Shown here: piece by piece, positions 37,401 through 46,264 of the stretch
How the letters are laid out: every line of letters begins with the position of its first letter
Numbering within the stretch: the first letter of the stretch is position 1
From: Endobacterium cereale
GTDB taxonomy: Bacteria > Pseudomonadota > Alphaproteobacteria > Rhizobiales > Rhizobiaceae
Direction: 5' to 3'
Length of the DNA stretch: 64,000 nt
Assembly (NCBI RefSeq): GCF_009617585.1
Contig: NZ_WIXI01000051.1
Location: 372,001 to 436,000, forward strand
Program-made: the position numbers and the translations under genes
Notes under the pieces: generated by a model
Seen by the model: only the letters and a program-made list of their open reading frames with translations
The model's database searches: none
Told to the model about the DNA's origin: nothing

Positions 37401-37882
37401 TTCTGGTCGACATTTCCATGCCCGGCATGAACGGCTGGCAGCTGGTCGCCAGACTGCGCGAACTGGAACAGAAAGCACCGATCGTCATGCTGTCGGCCAA
37501 TATCGGCGATGGCGCCGGCAATCCGGATGGCACCGATGGCCATAACGATGCGATCGCCAAACCAGTCAGTGTCCGCCGCCTTGCCGACAAGCTCGCCGTC
37601 CATCTAGGTCTGACATGGATCTATGAGCAAGACCAACCGGTCGAGCCGCCACCAAAACCTGCCGTGGTCAAAAGCCCCGGCTTCCCGCACCTGCAGGACC
37701 TTCTACAGTTGGGTGAAATCGGCTATGTCCGCGGCATCGAGGCAAAACTTGCCGATCTCGCAAAGTCCGACGAACACCGACCCTTTACCGAGCAAGCCGG
37801 CGCCTATGTGCAGGCTTTCGACATTGCCGGTTACATGGCCTTCCTGAACCGTTTTGACGAGGAACACACCGACCATGCCTGA
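34484..37882 (+). CDS. NCS1 permease-like hybrid sensor histidine kinase with receiver domain
   Basis: 1132 residues. Residues about 20-490 form a 12-helix NCS1 (cytosine/purine/allantoin permease family) region opening with LEDYALRFTAKSARRFS. Residues 506-545 carry eight Cys (CxxC-x11-C-x7-CxxCC-x5-C-x3-C), a likely zinc site. Two more helices and a coiled coil lead to HisKA (phospho-acceptor His690 in SHELRTPLNAVLGY) and HATPase_c (NLLSNAIKFTD; GLGLGLTITQLL). A receiver follows (VVVDDNEDHRE; acceptor Asp976 in FLVDISMPGMNG), then a tail of about 85 residues. The transporter part probably senses a nucleobase or ureide. The gene overlaps the next response regulator by 8 bases. Confidence 0.92.
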   Translation: MAARQRIIPVRREYNRWVANQTLEDYALRFTAKSARRFSSSRISQTAIGAISFLALEAIGGTITLSYGTTNAFFAIIAAAIVMLLVGLPISRYAIRHGVDIDLLTRGASFGYIGSTITSLIYASFTFMLFAIEASIMTGALELAFGIPPWIGYIVSAVVVVPLVIYGVQMISRFQLITQPFWIVLNILPFMFIAFLDWEKFDLWRAFAGIGHSNGEIGGAAPFDLVEFGAASAVILALMPQIGEQVDFLRFLPPELPTSTGLRKWRHRIAIFLAGPGWVVVGVPKLLAGSFLAVLTLSTAVPMHEAADPAHMYLTAFGYMIPNQTAALLLMAAFVVVSQLKINVMNAYAGSLAWSNFFSRLTHSHPGRVVWLVFNAAIALLLMELGIYRLLEATLGIFSIIAMSWLCTISADLFINKPLGLSPEGIEFKRAHLYDINPVGIGAMFGSATIALAAHFGLFGPLWASLSTYITLIALLLSPAIAFATKGKYYLARKQRKSWATLGTITCSICEHPFEHEDMAWCPAYAAPICSLCCSLDSRCHDMCKPHARLNTQVGTVARTFLSETVITKLTTRLGRYATTAVLSISAMGGILAMIAYQAGEAAPANAEIIYGTISIVFFVFAIMAGIVSWFYVLAHDSRVVAEEESSRQNTLLLKEISAHKKTDAALQEAKETAEAANRAKSRYVVGLSHELRTPLNAVLGYAQILERDDTIPAPRQSAIKVIKRSADHLSGLIDGLLDISKIEAGRLQVYSNEINIQDFLDQIVEMFSLQAHAKGLTFAHDRAKTLPQYVRTDEKRLRQILVNLLSNAIKFTDRGTVRFDIAYRSQVATFTISDTGRGIAEKDLGRIYEPFQRGEADNVRPMPGLGLGLTITQLLTNTMGGEITVSSVKDEGSTFKVRLMLSAVHRPSTAPALEKKITSYTGPRRTIVVVDDNEDHRELMREVLTPMDFVVLTAASGPECLTLIEGVKPDLFLVDISMPGMNGWQLVARLRELEQKAPIVMLSANIGDGAGNPDGTDGHNDAIAKPVSVRRLADKLAVHLGLTWIYEQDQPVEPPPKPAVVKSPGFPHLQDLLQLGEIGYVRGIEAKLADLAKSDEHRPFTEQAGAYVQAFDIAGYMAFLNRFDEEHTDHA

Positions 37883-38813
37883 CACGACAACGCCCCGCGA
37901 TATCGTGCTTCTGGTCGATGACAGCCCGGAGGCGCTGGGTTTCCTGACCGACGCACTGGAACAGTCCGGTTTTTCCGTGCTGATCGCCACCTCGGGACAA
38001 GCGGCGCTTTCCATCGTCGAGCGCATCACGCCCGATCTGGTGCTGATGGATGCCGTCATGCCCAACATGGACGGTTTTGAAACCTGCCGCCGCCTGAAAG
38101 CCCATGGCGCGGTGGTGCAGGTGCCGGTTATCTTCATGACCGGCCTCACCGACACCGAACACGTCGTCAACGCGCTGGACAGTGGCGGCGTCGATTACCT
38201 CACCAAGCCGATCAATATCGACGAGCTGCGCGCTCGCATCCGCGTCCATCTCTCCAATGCCCGTTCGGCCCAGAGCGCCCGCGTCGCGCTCGATGCCGCC
38301 GGCCGACATCTGCTCGCAGCCCGTGGCTCCGGTTCGGTTCACTGGTCCACCCCGCAGGCCACGCGGCTGATCAATGCCGCCACCGGCAGCGATGAGGGTC
38401 TGGAAATCGTCGCCACCCGCCTTGCCGGCTGGATGGCCGAGCGCAACAAGCCGGGCTTTTCCCGTGAGGCCAGCTTTTCCCTCCCCTCGCCAACGGCCAA
38501 TGCGGCGGAAGCGGCCAGCCTGCAATTTTCGTTTTTGGGCGCGATCGGTGCCGACGAATTTCTGTTCCGCCTAACCGCCGCCCGCGAACGGTCCGATGAT
38601 GCCGTACTACGGCAGCATTTTCCGCTGACCCAACGCGAATCCGAAGTGCTGCTCTGGATCGCCAAGGGCAAGGCCAATCGCGACATCGCCGACATTCTGG
38701 GGCTTTCGGCGCGCACGGTGAACAAGCATCTCGAACAGATCTATGTGAAGCTCGGCGTGGAAAATCGCGCATCGGCCGCGGTCAAAGCCGCGCATGTGCT
38801 GCACGAGATGTGA
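37875..38813 (+). CDS. Response regulator, receiver plus LuxR/NarL-type output domain
   Basis: 312 residues. The N-terminal receiver has VLLVDDSPEALGF (acidic pocket), phospho-acceptor Asp59 in LVLMDAVMPNMDGFET, Thr in FMTGLTDTE and Lys in YLTKPINIDELRA. A 90-residue middle part of unknown fold precedes the C-terminal LuxR-type helix-turn-helix (LTQRESEVLLWIAKGKANRDIADILGLSARTVNKHLEQIYVKLGVENRASA). It is translationally coupled to the permease-type kinase and is its obvious phosphotransfer partner. It should bind two-fold symmetric DNA; the TACGT-N6-ACGTA site before urtA is a candidate target. Confidence 0.94.
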   Translation: MPDTTTPRDIVLLVDDSPEALGFLTDALEQSGFSVLIATSGQAALSIVERITPDLVLMDAVMPNMDGFETCRRLKAHGAVVQVPVIFMTGLTDTEHVVNALDSGGVDYLTKPINIDELRARIRVHLSNARSAQSARVALDAAGRHLLAARGSGSVHWSTPQATRLINAATGSDEGLEIVATRLAGWMAERNKPGFSREASFSLPSPTANAAEAASLQFSFLGAIGADEFLFRLTAARERSDDAVLRQHFPLTQRESEVLLWIAKGKANRDIADILGLSARTVNKHLEQIYVKLGVENRASAAVKAAHVLHEM

Positions 38814-38886
38814 CGCTCTTTTCTCGATATGCTGGGAACTGATCCGGTGGCTCCCTGTTGTGCCCTGACAAGCCGGAGGTCACACT

Positions 38887-39093
38887 ATGGTATTCAAGAT
38901 CAAACCGCTGGACAGCAATCGTCCGAGTATCGAGACAGAAACGGCGCGGGAAGCGACCGAAGCGATCCATAAAGTTTGGCGCGACGGTCAGGGCACAGCA
39001 AGGGTCGAGATAGAACATGAAAGTTTATCTCCGGACGATATGACCGCGTCGGAACGCGACCTGATACGCCGGCAAAAATCCGATCGCGACTGA
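38887..39093 (+). CDS. Small protein of unknown function
   Basis: 68 residues, charged and soluble, with no motif I recognise. It begins MVFKIKPLDSNRP and is preceded by AGCCGGAGG at 7-8 bases, a good ribosome-binding site, so it is likely real. It lies 73 bases after the response regulator on the same strand and may be part of that transcript. No function is suggested. Confidence 0.6.
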   Translation: MVFKIKPLDSNRPSIETETAREATEAIHKVWRDGQGTARVEIEHESLSPDDMTASERDLIRRQKSDRD

Positions 39094-39105
39094 TATTGTC
39101 GCAAC

Positions 39106-40197
39106 CTATCTGTCAAAACGCTCGGACAAGGCGGCATCCCGGGCATCAAGGAAGACATTGAGCGCGTCATCGACACCACCGGCTTGGTCGTCGAAAGACC
39201 AGACCCAGATATTGGGATTGATGGTGTTGATGCGCTTCTGGATGCGGTAAACCGCCTGCAGGTCGCCAATCCAGTCCATCGCCATCGCATAGCGGTTGAG
39301 AATACTCTGGCTGGTGGGAAAGCGTTCGATCAAATCCTCGAAACCGCGCACCACCAGATCCGGGTCGCATAATGTTTCCGAGACATCATGGCTGCCCACG
39401 CCCGCCTGGATCGAATAGATGAAGCCGTAAGCACCAGCCCCGAAACGATCCTCGGTCACGGACAGAGCACGGCGTGCAAACACCTCCAGATCATTCGGTC
39501 CCCTGCCCACCCATCGCGGCAGAAGAATGATGCCATGATCCGCACAGAGGTTGAGATTATAACGATCCAGCATCCAGACACGTTCAAACGCGGCATCGAC
39601 TGCGTCTCGCGGCCGCTCGACGACATCGATCGCCAGATGATAATCAGCCGTTTGCCAAAGCAACGAACTGCCCGCGACATCGGCACAGGCATCGAGAACC
39701 TGTCGCGCCCGCATGCGATGGTCAGAATAACCACCCCACTGCTCGTCGCTTGTTTCATCGACGACGTCCGCCCCCCGGCTTTCATCGGAGCACCGGATCA
39801 GCGCGTTGGCGAGAAGCCCCGCCATATGGGGTGAATGCCGGGTCTCGAAGGCGGCGAAAAACGGGGCCAAATAGGCGCGTTGTGCCTGAGGTTCCACCGG
39901 CGCGGGATCAAGAATTCGCCGCATCAGCGCCTCGTGCAGCGCGCAGCCGCTCGGCAGCGTCACATCGGCTGCATGAGCAGACAGGAACAGAGGTTCGAAT
40001 TTTTCGAATTCCCCCGAGGCCTTTATGGCTTCGACGGCACGTGCCGTCATTTCATGCTCGCCAAGCTCGTCCCATGAAGACGCGATCCTGAACTGTCGTT
40101 TCGCCATCAGGGCCTGACGCTCCTTACGCTCCTGCCGGTCCTCGAAAAAACCGCGCACCGACCGGATGCCGTCTGAGACAAGACGAATAAGCGGCAT
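39106..40197 (-). CDS. Protein of unknown function, helical
   Basis: 363 residues, soluble and rich in helices, with no signal peptide. Two regions could be TPR-like: AVEAIKASGEFEKFEPLFLSAHAADVTLP and GFEDLIERFPTSQSILNRYAMAMDWIGDLQAVYRIQKRI. HSPHMAGLLANALIRCSDESRG and LDRYNLNLCADHGIILLPRWVGRGPNDLEVFAR are distinctive. The layout recalls DUF4034-like proteins, but I am unsure. It stands alone, convergent with the small gene to its left and 190 bases from livK to its right. Confidence 0.65.
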   Translation of the reverse strand: MPLIRLVSDGIRSVRGFFEDRQERKERQALMAKRQFRIASSWDELGEHEMTARAVEAIKASGEFEKFEPLFLSAHAADVTLPSGCALHEALMRRILDPAPVEPQAQRAYLAPFFAAFETRHSPHMAGLLANALIRCSDESRGADVVDETSDEQWGGYSDHRMRARQVLDACADVAGSSLLWQTADYHLAIDVVERPRDAVDAAFERVWMLDRYNLNLCADHGIILLPRWVGRGPNDLEVFARRALSVTEDRFGAGAYGFIYSIQAGVGSHDVSETLCDPDLVVRGFEDLIERFPTSQSILNRYAMAMDWIGDLQAVYRIQKRINTINPNIWVWSFDDQAGGVDDALNVFLDARDAALSERFDR

Positions 40198-40330
40198 GGG
40201 GATTTCCTTGCAATGTCGACAGGAACGCTTTGGCCGATCCTTTCGATCGGCTTCAGCATAGTTTCAGGTCAGCGATTTAGCGCGCCGTCCCTGTTCTTCA
40301 ATCATCGACCACCGGCACCCTCGCCAAAAG

Positions 40331-40354
40331 AAAAAGCCCGGCATGACGCCGGGC
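40331..40354 (-). terminator. Rho-independent terminator after livK
   Basis: GCCCGGC (40336-40342) and GCCGGGC (40348-40354) pair around a 5-base loop. On the minus strand the stem is followed by a TTTTTCTTTT tract. It lies 34 bases after the livK stop. Confidence 0.9.
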
Positions 40355-40387
40355 TCCCTGAATATTCGATGCTCAAGCCGAAATGGC

Positions 40388-41509
40388 TTAGCTGCCCTGC
40401 TGGAAGTAGCTGAACTTGCCGTCCGGGCCCTTCTTCCATTCGTACATGACGTAACCCGGAAGCTTCGGGTCACCCTTTTCGTCGAAGGAGATGTCGCCGA
40501 GAACGGTCTTGAACGAACCTTCCTTCAGCTTTGCGGCAACGGCTTCCGCATCGTCCGCGCTGCCCGCAGCCTTGATGCCTTCAGCGATCAGCTGAACGGC
40601 GGCGTAGGAGTAGAGCGTGTAGGCTTCCGGGTTGAAGCCGGCGGCCTTGAACTTTTCGACCAGTTCCTTGTTTTCCGGGCGCAGTGTCGGGTCCGGGCCA
40701 AAGGTGTTGAGCGTGCCTTCGACGGCATCGCCGGCGATCGAGGCGAGTTCGTTGGAGACGATACCGTCACCCGAAACGAGCGTTGCCTTGAGGCCCTGAT
40801 CCTTTGCCTGACGGATGATCAGGCCGGCTTCGGTGTGAAGGCCACCCCAGTAGATGATCGAAACGCCGGCTTCCTTCATCTTGGCGATGAGGGCGGAAAA
40901 GTCCTTGTCGCCGGTGTTGACGCCTTCGCGGACGACTTCCTTCTTGCCGGCTGCGTTGTAGGCCTTCTGGGTTTCGTTAGCGAGGCCTTGGCCGTAAGGC
41001 GTCTTGTCGTCGATGATGGCGATCTTGGCATCGGCGAACTTGTCGGCGAGGTATTTGCCGGCAACGCCGCCCTGCTGGTCGTCACGGCCGCAGGTGCGGA
41101 ACGTGTTCCACAGGCCGCGCTCGGTGAAAACCGGGTTGGTCGCAGCCGGTGTCACTTCGAGAATGCCGTTTTCGGCGTAAACTTCAGACGCCGGGATGGA
41201 AACGCCCGAGTTGAAGTGACCGACCACGTATTTGACGCCGTCAGCGACGAACTTGTTGGCGACAGAAACGCCCTGCTTGGCGTCCGAGACGTCGTCACCG
41301 AGTGCGATCGTCAGCTTTTCGCCGTTGATGCCGCCGGCAGCATTGATGTCTGCGATGGCCTGTTCGGCACCCTTCTGGAGCTGTGCACCGAATGCGGCGT
41401 TCGGGCCGGTCAAAGGACCGCCGACGGCGATGACGATGTCAGCCCAGGCGTTGCCGCCAAAGGCAACCATGGCCGTCAGCGCAACAGCGGAAAGAAGAGA
41501 CTTCTTCAT
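40388..41509 (-). CDS. livK: Branched-chain amino acid ABC transporter substrate-binding protein
   Basis: 373 residues with a signal peptide ([23 protein letters not shown]). The Leu/Ile/Val-binding fold is shown by [43 protein letters not shown] and [24 protein letters not shown], with [19 protein letters not shown] near residue 140. GGGAG precedes the ATG. It is the last gene of the liv region, after a 144-base gap, and probably has its own promoter to give excess binding protein. Specificity may extend beyond Leu/Ile/Val. Confidence 0.93.
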   Translation of the reverse strand: MKKSLLSAVALTAMVAFGGNAWADIVIAVGGPLTGPNAAFGAQLQKGAEQAIADINAAGGINGEKLTIALGDDVSDAKQGVSVANKFVADGVKYVVGHFNSGVSIPASEVYAENGILEVTPAATNPVFTERGLWNTFRTCGRDDQQGGVAGKYLADKFADAKIAIIDDKTPYGQGLANETQKAYNAAGKKEVVREGVNTGDKDFSALIAKMKEAGVSIIYWGGLHTEAGLIIRQAKDQGLKATLVSGDGIVSNELASIAGDAVEGTLNTFGPDPTLRPENKELVEKFKAAGFNPEAYTLYSYAAVQLIAEGIKAAGSADDAEAVAAKLKEGSFKTVLGDISFDEKGDPKLPGYVMYEWKKGPDGKFSYFQQGS

Positions 41510-41653
41510 TGAATAACTCCCAGTTATTTAAAAGGTGAGCGGTTTTTTGGGATCCAGCGCGACACCCACCATCGCCACGCCGGAAAGCTGTTCCACCTTT
41601 TGGTGTGTTATTGTTATTGTTCAAACCGATCTGAATTCAGATTAGACCGGCTG
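41510..41653. other. livK upstream region with ATCTGAATTCAGAT palindrome
   Basis: A 144-base gap, AT-rich in its right half. The perfect 14-bp palindrome ATCTGAATTCAGAT (41629-41642) lies just after the DUF6867 stop, and the stretch 41605-41620 repeats TTATTG. The palindrome may be a short terminator stem for the liv operon or a protein site for livK control; there is no clear T-tract, so I cannot decide. Confidence 0.45.
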
Positions 41654-42007
41654 TCAATCTTTGTTCTTCCACGAAAACGCGGAGGTCGGCTCGTAGAGCC
41701 AGTAATAGTTCTGGACCATCTGTTTGGTGCGGCGAATGCGGAAACCGGCAAGCGCAAAACCAAGCAGAAGAACGAGATCCAGACCGAAATAGAAGGCATT
41801 GATGAACGGCCCCTGGAACAGCGCGTAATGCAGAAACTGCATGGCGCAGGCCAGAAGCACCGCATAGATCACCACTTCGCGATAACCGCTCCAGCCTTCG
41901 GCTGCCGCCTTGCCGGCCCGCCATGCGGTCCAGAAACCGAGCAGCATCACGATGCCGCGAAGAAAGTAGCGAACCGTCGTATCGTTTTCGAAAAACAGGC
42001 CCTGCAT
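41654..42007 (-). CDS. DUF6867 family small membrane protein of the liv operon
   Basis: 117 residues with three hydrophobic stretches (FLRGIVMLLGFWTAW, VVIYAVLLACAMQFLHYALF, YFGLDLVLLLGFALAGF) and the Trp/Tyr-rich end MVQNYYWLYEPTSAFSWKNKD. I recall this DUF6867-type protein only from alphaproteobacterial livHMGF clusters. The start at MQGLFFENDTTVRYF is chosen over an upstream in-frame ATG. It follows livF by 39 bases. It could be an extra membrane component of the importer; the function is untested as far as I know. Confidence 0.8.
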   Translation of the reverse strand: MQGLFFENDTTVRYFLRGIVMLLGFWTAWRAGKAAAEGWSGYREVVIYAVLLACAMQFLHYALFQGPFINAFYFGLDLVLLLGFALAGFRIRRTKQMVQNYYWLYEPTSAFSWKNKD

Positions 42008-42046
42008 GTCAGTTTTCCCCCATGGAGAGGTCAAGAAGAATTGCGC

Positions 42047-42775
42047 TCAATGCCGGCCTCCTTCGAGATAGGCGGCACGAACTTCCGGATTGGCCAGCAA
42101 TTCCTTGCCGGAACCCGACATCGTCACGCGGCCGTTGACCATGACATAAGCCCGGTCCGAAAGCTTCAGTGCCGCAAAGGCGTTCTGTTCGACGAGGAAG
42201 ACGGTCAGCCCCTCTTCCTTGTTGAGCTTCTTGATCGCCTCGAAAATGCCCTTGACGATCAGCGGTGCAAGACCGAGCGAAGGCTCGTCCAGCAGCAACA
42301 GCTTCGGACGCGCCATCAGCGCGCGGCCTATCGACAGCATCTGCTGTTCGCCGCCCGAAAGCGTGCCGCCACGCTGGCTCTGACGTTCCTTCAAGCGCGG
42401 GAACATCGCAAACACCTTTTCGACGTCCTCTTTAAAGAATTTGAGGTTGTCGAGATTGGCGCCCATCTGCAGATTTTCCAGCACGGTCATGCGCGGAAAA
42501 ATGCGGCGGCCTTCCGGCGACTGGGCAATGCGTTTGCGGGCGATCAGGTGTGTCGGCAGCTTGGTGATATCCTCGCCGTCGAAAATGACCTGACCGTTTT
42601 TCGCCTGCGGAGAACCGCAGATGGTCATCATCAGCGTCGACTTGCCGGCACCATTGGCGCCGATCAGGCTGACGATCTCGCCCTGGTTGACGTCGACATC
42701 AACGCCGGAGAGCGCACGGATATTGCCATAGAAGGTTTCGACACCCTGGACTTTCAGAAGGGGTTCACCGGCCAT
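42047..42775 (-). CDS. livF: Branched-chain amino acid ABC transporter ATP-binding protein LivF
   Basis: 242 residues. Walker A is LIGANGAGKSTLMMTICG, the signature is LSGGEQQMLSIGRALMARP, and Walker B is LLLLDEPSLGLAPLIVKGIF, which matches LivF. FLVEQNAFAALKLSDRAYVMVNGRV is the H-loop region. The ATG shares one base with the livG stop (TGATG). Confidence 0.96.
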   Translation of the reverse strand: MAGEPLLKVQGVETFYGNIRALSGVDVDVNQGEIVSLIGANGAGKSTLMMTICGSPQAKNGQVIFDGEDITKLPTHLIARKRIAQSPEGRRIFPRMTVLENLQMGANLDNLKFFKEDVEKVFAMFPRLKERQSQRGGTLSGGEQQMLSIGRALMARPKLLLLDEPSLGLAPLIVKGIFEAIKKLNKEEGLTVFLVEQNAFAALKLSDRAYVMVNGRVTMSGSGKELLANPEVRAAYLEGGRH

Positions 42776-43653
42776 CAGACGGTCCCTCCTTCGACAGTTC
42801 CGTGGTCGAGCTGTTCCTCGATTTGTTCAACTTCTTCATCCTCGACGCCGAGATAGGCTGCGATAACCTTCGGGTCGTTTTTCACATGATCCGGCGTGCC
42901 ATCGGAAATCTTCTGGCCATATTCCAGAACCACGACATGGTCTGAAATCTCCATGACCACAGACATGTCGTGCTCGATCAGGAGCAGCGACGTGCCCTCG
43001 TCGCGAATGCCACGCAGAAGCGCGTTCAGCGTCAGCGATTCCTTCGGGTTGAGGCCAGCGGCCGGTTCGTCCAGGCAGAGCAGTTCCGGCCCCGTGCACA
43101 TGGCGCGGGCGATTTCCAGACGGCGCTGCGCACCGTAGGAAAGATCACCCGCCGGATCGTCGGCGCGATCGATCAGATCGGCCTTTTCCAGCCAGTAGGT
43201 TGCCTTCTCAATCGCTTCCTTGGCAGCGGTCTTGTAGGCCGGCAGCCCCAGAAGGCCGAGGATCGTGTACCCCGAGGCCTTCATCAGCACGTTGTGCTGC
43301 GCAACCAGCAGGTTTTCCAGAACCGTCAGGCCGGAAAACAACCGGATGTTCTGGAATGTACGGGAAACCCCGGCCACCTTGTTGATCTCGAAATCGCGCA
43401 GGCGCTCCAGAAGGAACTCCTTGCCGTTCGAGCGCTTGAGCGTGAGCATGCCCATGGTCGGCTTGTAAAAGCCGGTAATGCAGTTGAACACCGTGGTCTT
43501 GCCGGCACCGTTCGGGCCGATCAGCGCGGTGATTTCGCCGCGCTTGGCTTCGAACGAGAAGTCGTTGATTGCCATCAGGCCACCGAACTTCATCGACAGG
43601 TGTTCGACCTTGAGGATCGTGTCTTTTATCATTGTATTCGTACCCGTCGCCAT
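42775..43653 (-). CDS. livG: Branched-chain amino acid ABC transporter ATP-binding protein LivG
   Basis: 292 residues, longer than the usual 255 because of an insert in the helical region and an acidic tail (GVEDEEVEQIEEQLDHGTVEGG). Walker A is LIGPNGAGKTTVFNCITGFY, the signature is LSYGAQRRLEIARAMCTGP, and Walker B is LLCLDEPAAGLNPKES. An in-frame ATG seven codons downstream (MIKDTILKVEHLSMKFGG) is another possible start. It overlaps livF and livM by one base each. Confidence 0.95.
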   Translation of the reverse strand: MATGTNTMIKDTILKVEHLSMKFGGLMAINDFSFEAKRGEITALIGPNGAGKTTVFNCITGFYKPTMGMLTLKRSNGKEFLLERLRDFEINKVAGVSRTFQNIRLFSGLTVLENLLVAQHNVLMKASGYTILGLLGLPAYKTAAKEAIEKATYWLEKADLIDRADDPAGDLSYGAQRRLEIARAMCTGPELLCLDEPAAGLNPKESLTLNALLRGIRDEGTSLLLIEHDMSVVMEISDHVVVLEYGQKISDGTPDHVKNDPKVIAAYLGVEDEEVEQIEEQLDHGTVEGGTV

Positions 43654-45041
43654 CAGCCGTGGCCTTCCTTGGTGAAGCTGCCAGAGACAGCTTTTCGCGT
43701 CTTCAGGAAGGCCGTCGGTTCACGGGTGCCGACGAAGCCACGCGGCTTGAACAGCATGACGATGACCATCGCCAGACCGAAGAGCAGCATGCGGTAGAGT
43801 TCAGGCGTGAAGTCAGGCCCAAAGATATGCTTCAGGAACTCCATTTCACGCAAAAGCTCGGTCCCACCGACCATGACAACCGCCGCAATAGCGATGCCGG
43901 TGAGCGAACCCATGCCGCCAAGAACGACGATGGCAAGAATGACCGCCGATTCCAGGAAGACGAAGCTTTCCGGAGACACGAAACCCTGACGGGCGGCGAA
44001 GAACGAGCCGGCGAAACCGCCGAACATGGCGCCGGTGGCAAACGCCGTCAGCTTGGTGGTGACGGTATTGATGCCGAGCGAACGGCAGGCGATTTCGTCT
44101 TCGCGCAGCGCTTCCCACGCACGGCCGATCGGCATGCGACGCAGGCGAATGGTGACATACGCCGTCAGCATGCACAGCGCCAGAATGATGTAGAACAGGA
44201 ACATCTTGTAATAGACCGACGAGGACGGAAGCCCCCAAGCCTTGTTGAAGTTGTTCGCGGCACCGACATCGAAAGACCAGATGCCGAAGAACGATGCCTT
44301 GGCGATGCCCGAGACACCGAACGTGCCGCGGGTGACGTCGGTCCAGTTGATCAACACAAGCCGGATGATTTCACCGAAGGCGAGTGTCACGATCGCAAGA
44401 TAATCGCCTCGGAGCCTCAGAACCGGGAAGCCGAGAATGACACCCCAGAGCGCGGCAAGAATGCCGGCCATCGGCAAAAGCAGCCAGAAGGAAAAGCCGA
44501 AATAGGACGACAGCAACGCGTAGGAATAGGCCCCGACCGCATAGAAGGCGACGTACCCCAGATCAAGCAGACCGGCGAGACCTACGACGATGTTAAGGCC
44601 CCAGGCGAGCATCACATAGATGAGGATCTGGATGCCGAAATTGTCGACATATTTCAGCGAGCCCTGACGACCGAAGATCATCATCGCCAGGAAGGGATAG
44701 CAGAGCAGGAAAACCAGCGCGATTTTGAGGAAATGCTTGTGGAAGAAGCTTTTCTCTTCCGAAATTTCCAGAACGCCGGTTTTCGCCTTGGCAAGCTTGC
44801 GCTTGTCGAGATGCGGCTTGATGAAGCCGACGGTAATAAAACGTCCGACGGCGGCAACGATGACGAAGACCGCCAGCAGGCCCCAGCGGGTGCGCCAGAC
44901 CAGCTGATTGTTGATGTCCTGATAGGTTTCGATACCGACGAAGACGAGGAACATCAGGAAGGCAATGATGCCGGCAATGGCACCTTCCTTGACGGCCTTG
45001 GCCATGACGTCCTCTTGAACGTTCACAGATACGTTTGCCAT
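43653..45041 (-). CDS. livM: Branched-chain amino acid ABC transporter permease LivM
   Basis: 462 residues with about ten membrane helices and a long N-terminal region containing two extra helices, typical of alphaproteobacterial Liv[29 protein letters not shown] and [24 protein letters not shown] are diagnostic, as is [34 protein letters not shown]. The start [11 protein letters not shown] leaves one base after the livH stop; an open frame extends to 45071. Confidence 0.94.
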   Translation of the reverse strand: MANVSVNVQEDVMAKAVKEGAIAGIIAFLMFLVFVGIETYQDINNQLVWRTRWGLLAVFVIVAAVGRFITVGFIKPHLDKRKLAKAKTGVLEISEEKSFFHKHFLKIALVFLLCYPFLAMMIFGRQGSLKYVDNFGIQILIYVMLAWGLNIVVGLAGLLDLGYVAFYAVGAYSYALLSSYFGFSFWLLLPMAGILAALWGVILGFPVLRLRGDYLAIVTLAFGEIIRLVLINWTDVTRGTFGVSGIAKASFFGIWSFDVGAANNFNKAWGLPSSSVYYKMFLFYIILALCMLTAYVTIRLRRMPIGRAWEALREDEIACRSLGINTVTTKLTAFATGAMFGGFAGSFFAARQGFVSPESFVFLESAVILAIVVLGGMGSLTGIAIAAVVMVGGTELLREMEFLKHIFGPDFTPELYRMLLFGLAMVIVMLFKPRGFVGTREPTAFLKTRKAVSGSFTKEGHG

Positions 45042-45042
45042 T

Positions 45043-45945
45043 TTACACCTTCTCCACTTCCGGCCGGCCAAGGATGCCGGTGGGCTTGAAGATCAGCACG
45101 ATGGCGAGGATGGCAAAGGTTGCGACATCCTTGTAAGCAATCGAGAAATAGGCTGACCACAGGCTTTCGATGAGACCGATCAGCAGGCCGCCGAGAACGG
45201 CGCCCGGCAGCGAGCCGATGCCGCCGAGAACGGCTGCGGTAAATGCCTTCACGCCCGGAATAAAACCGTCGTTGAAGCCGGCGACACCATAATACATCAG
45301 GTACATGGTACCGGCGACGGCCGCGAGTGCCGCACCCATGACGAAGGTGATCGAGATCGTGCGGTCGACATCGACGCCGAGCAGCGCCGCCATCTTGCGG
45401 TCCTGCTCGGTGGCACGCTGGGCGCGACCAAGCGGCGTCTTGTTGACGATGTACCAGAAGGCGAACAGCAGGATCGAGGTGATCACCACGATCAGAATCT
45501 GCTTCAGCGAAATGGTGATATTACCGATGTGGTAGACATCCGTCACCAGCGGCGGGATCGGCTTGTTGCGCGGGCCCTGCGTCACCTGGATGAAGTTCGA
45601 CAGCACGATCGACATGCCGATCGCGGTGATCAGCGGAGCGAGCCGGAACGAACCACGCAGCGGACGATAAGCGATGCGCTCGATCGTCCAGTTCCACAAA
45701 CCCGTCATCAGCATGGCGATGACCAGCATCAGCAGAAGCGCCAATGCAACCGGGATGCCGGCAAAGAACGTGGTGAGAATGAGGAAGGCGATCAAAGCAG
45801 CAAAACCGCCGAGCATGAAGATATCGCCGTGGGCGAAGTTGATCATGCCGATAATGCCGTAAACCATCGTGTAACCAATTGCCACGAGGCCATAGATCGA
45901 TCCGAGAGTCAGCCCGTTGGCGAGCTGCTGGATAAAATATTCCAT
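45043..45945 (-). CDS. livH: Branched-chain amino acid ABC transporter permease LivH
   Basis: 300 residues with eight membrane helices. The N-terminus [46 protein letters not shown] is the LivH pattern, and [32 protein letters not shown] is the conserved C-terminal loop. The frame is open upstream to 46059, but family N-termini support the internal ATG. It is the first gene of the livH-M-G-F-DUF6867 operon, with its promoter in the following 319-base gap. Confidence 0.96.
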   Translation of the reverse strand: MEYFIQQLANGLTLGSIYGLVAIGYTMVYGIIGMINFAHGDIFMLGGFAALIAFLILTTFFAGIPVALALLLMLVIAMLMTGLWNWTIERIAYRPLRGSFRLAPLITAIGMSIVLSNFIQVTQGPRNKPIPPLVTDVYHIGNITISLKQILIVVITSILLFAFWYIVNKTPLGRAQRATEQDRKMAALLGVDVDRTISITFVMGAALAAVAGTMYLMYYGVAGFNDGFIPGVKAFTAAVLGGIGSLPGAVLGGLLIGLIESLWSAYFSIAYKDVATFAILAIVLIFKPTGILGRPEVEKV

Positions 45946-46264
45946 GTAGTTTCCCCTGGATGCAGTCCTTGGTCGGCCGCATCTCTTCGTGTCAGTGTCC
46001 CTTAAGGGATCTTCAATTTTTTTGATTCCTACCCGTTTCAATAGAAATGTGAAGTGCAAAATAAAGAGGCAGAAAAAATTTAGTGAGCTTTTGCTCAGGA
46101 TGGCGCAATTACGCTCATTGGTGCTAAAAAAACGGCACGAACGTCACAAAATCTGTGCGTAAATTAGATGTAGAGGCACCGGTTAGCGCCTCAATAGTTT
46201 CATTAAATTGCAATTTCAGCGCGTACGGGCCTGACTTCCGTCGATGAATACCGACGTTAGCAGT
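45946..46264. other. Intergenic region between liv operon and sox operon
   Basis: 319 bases without a gene, clearly AT-rich. It should hold the liv promoter (minus strand) and the end of the sox transcript. Visible structure: a 7-bp hairpin GAGGCGC/GTGCCTC when read on the minus strand (46173-46192) and a 5-bp TGAGC-TTTT-GCTCA hairpin (46084-46097). On the minus strand the latter is followed by AAATTTTTT and could be a weak sox terminator. A near-palindrome ACGTCACAAAATCTGTGCGT (46141-46160) is of unknown role. Confidence 0.5.

Noticed and set aside
40343-41512. 389-codon open frame opposite livK
   Set aside because: Covers exactly the livK gene on the other strand and has no independent support.
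43632-45089. 485-codon open frame opposite livM
   Set aside because: Shadow of livM; the composition (very rich in Arg, Glu, Asp, His) is the typical reverse-strand image of a membrane protein gene.
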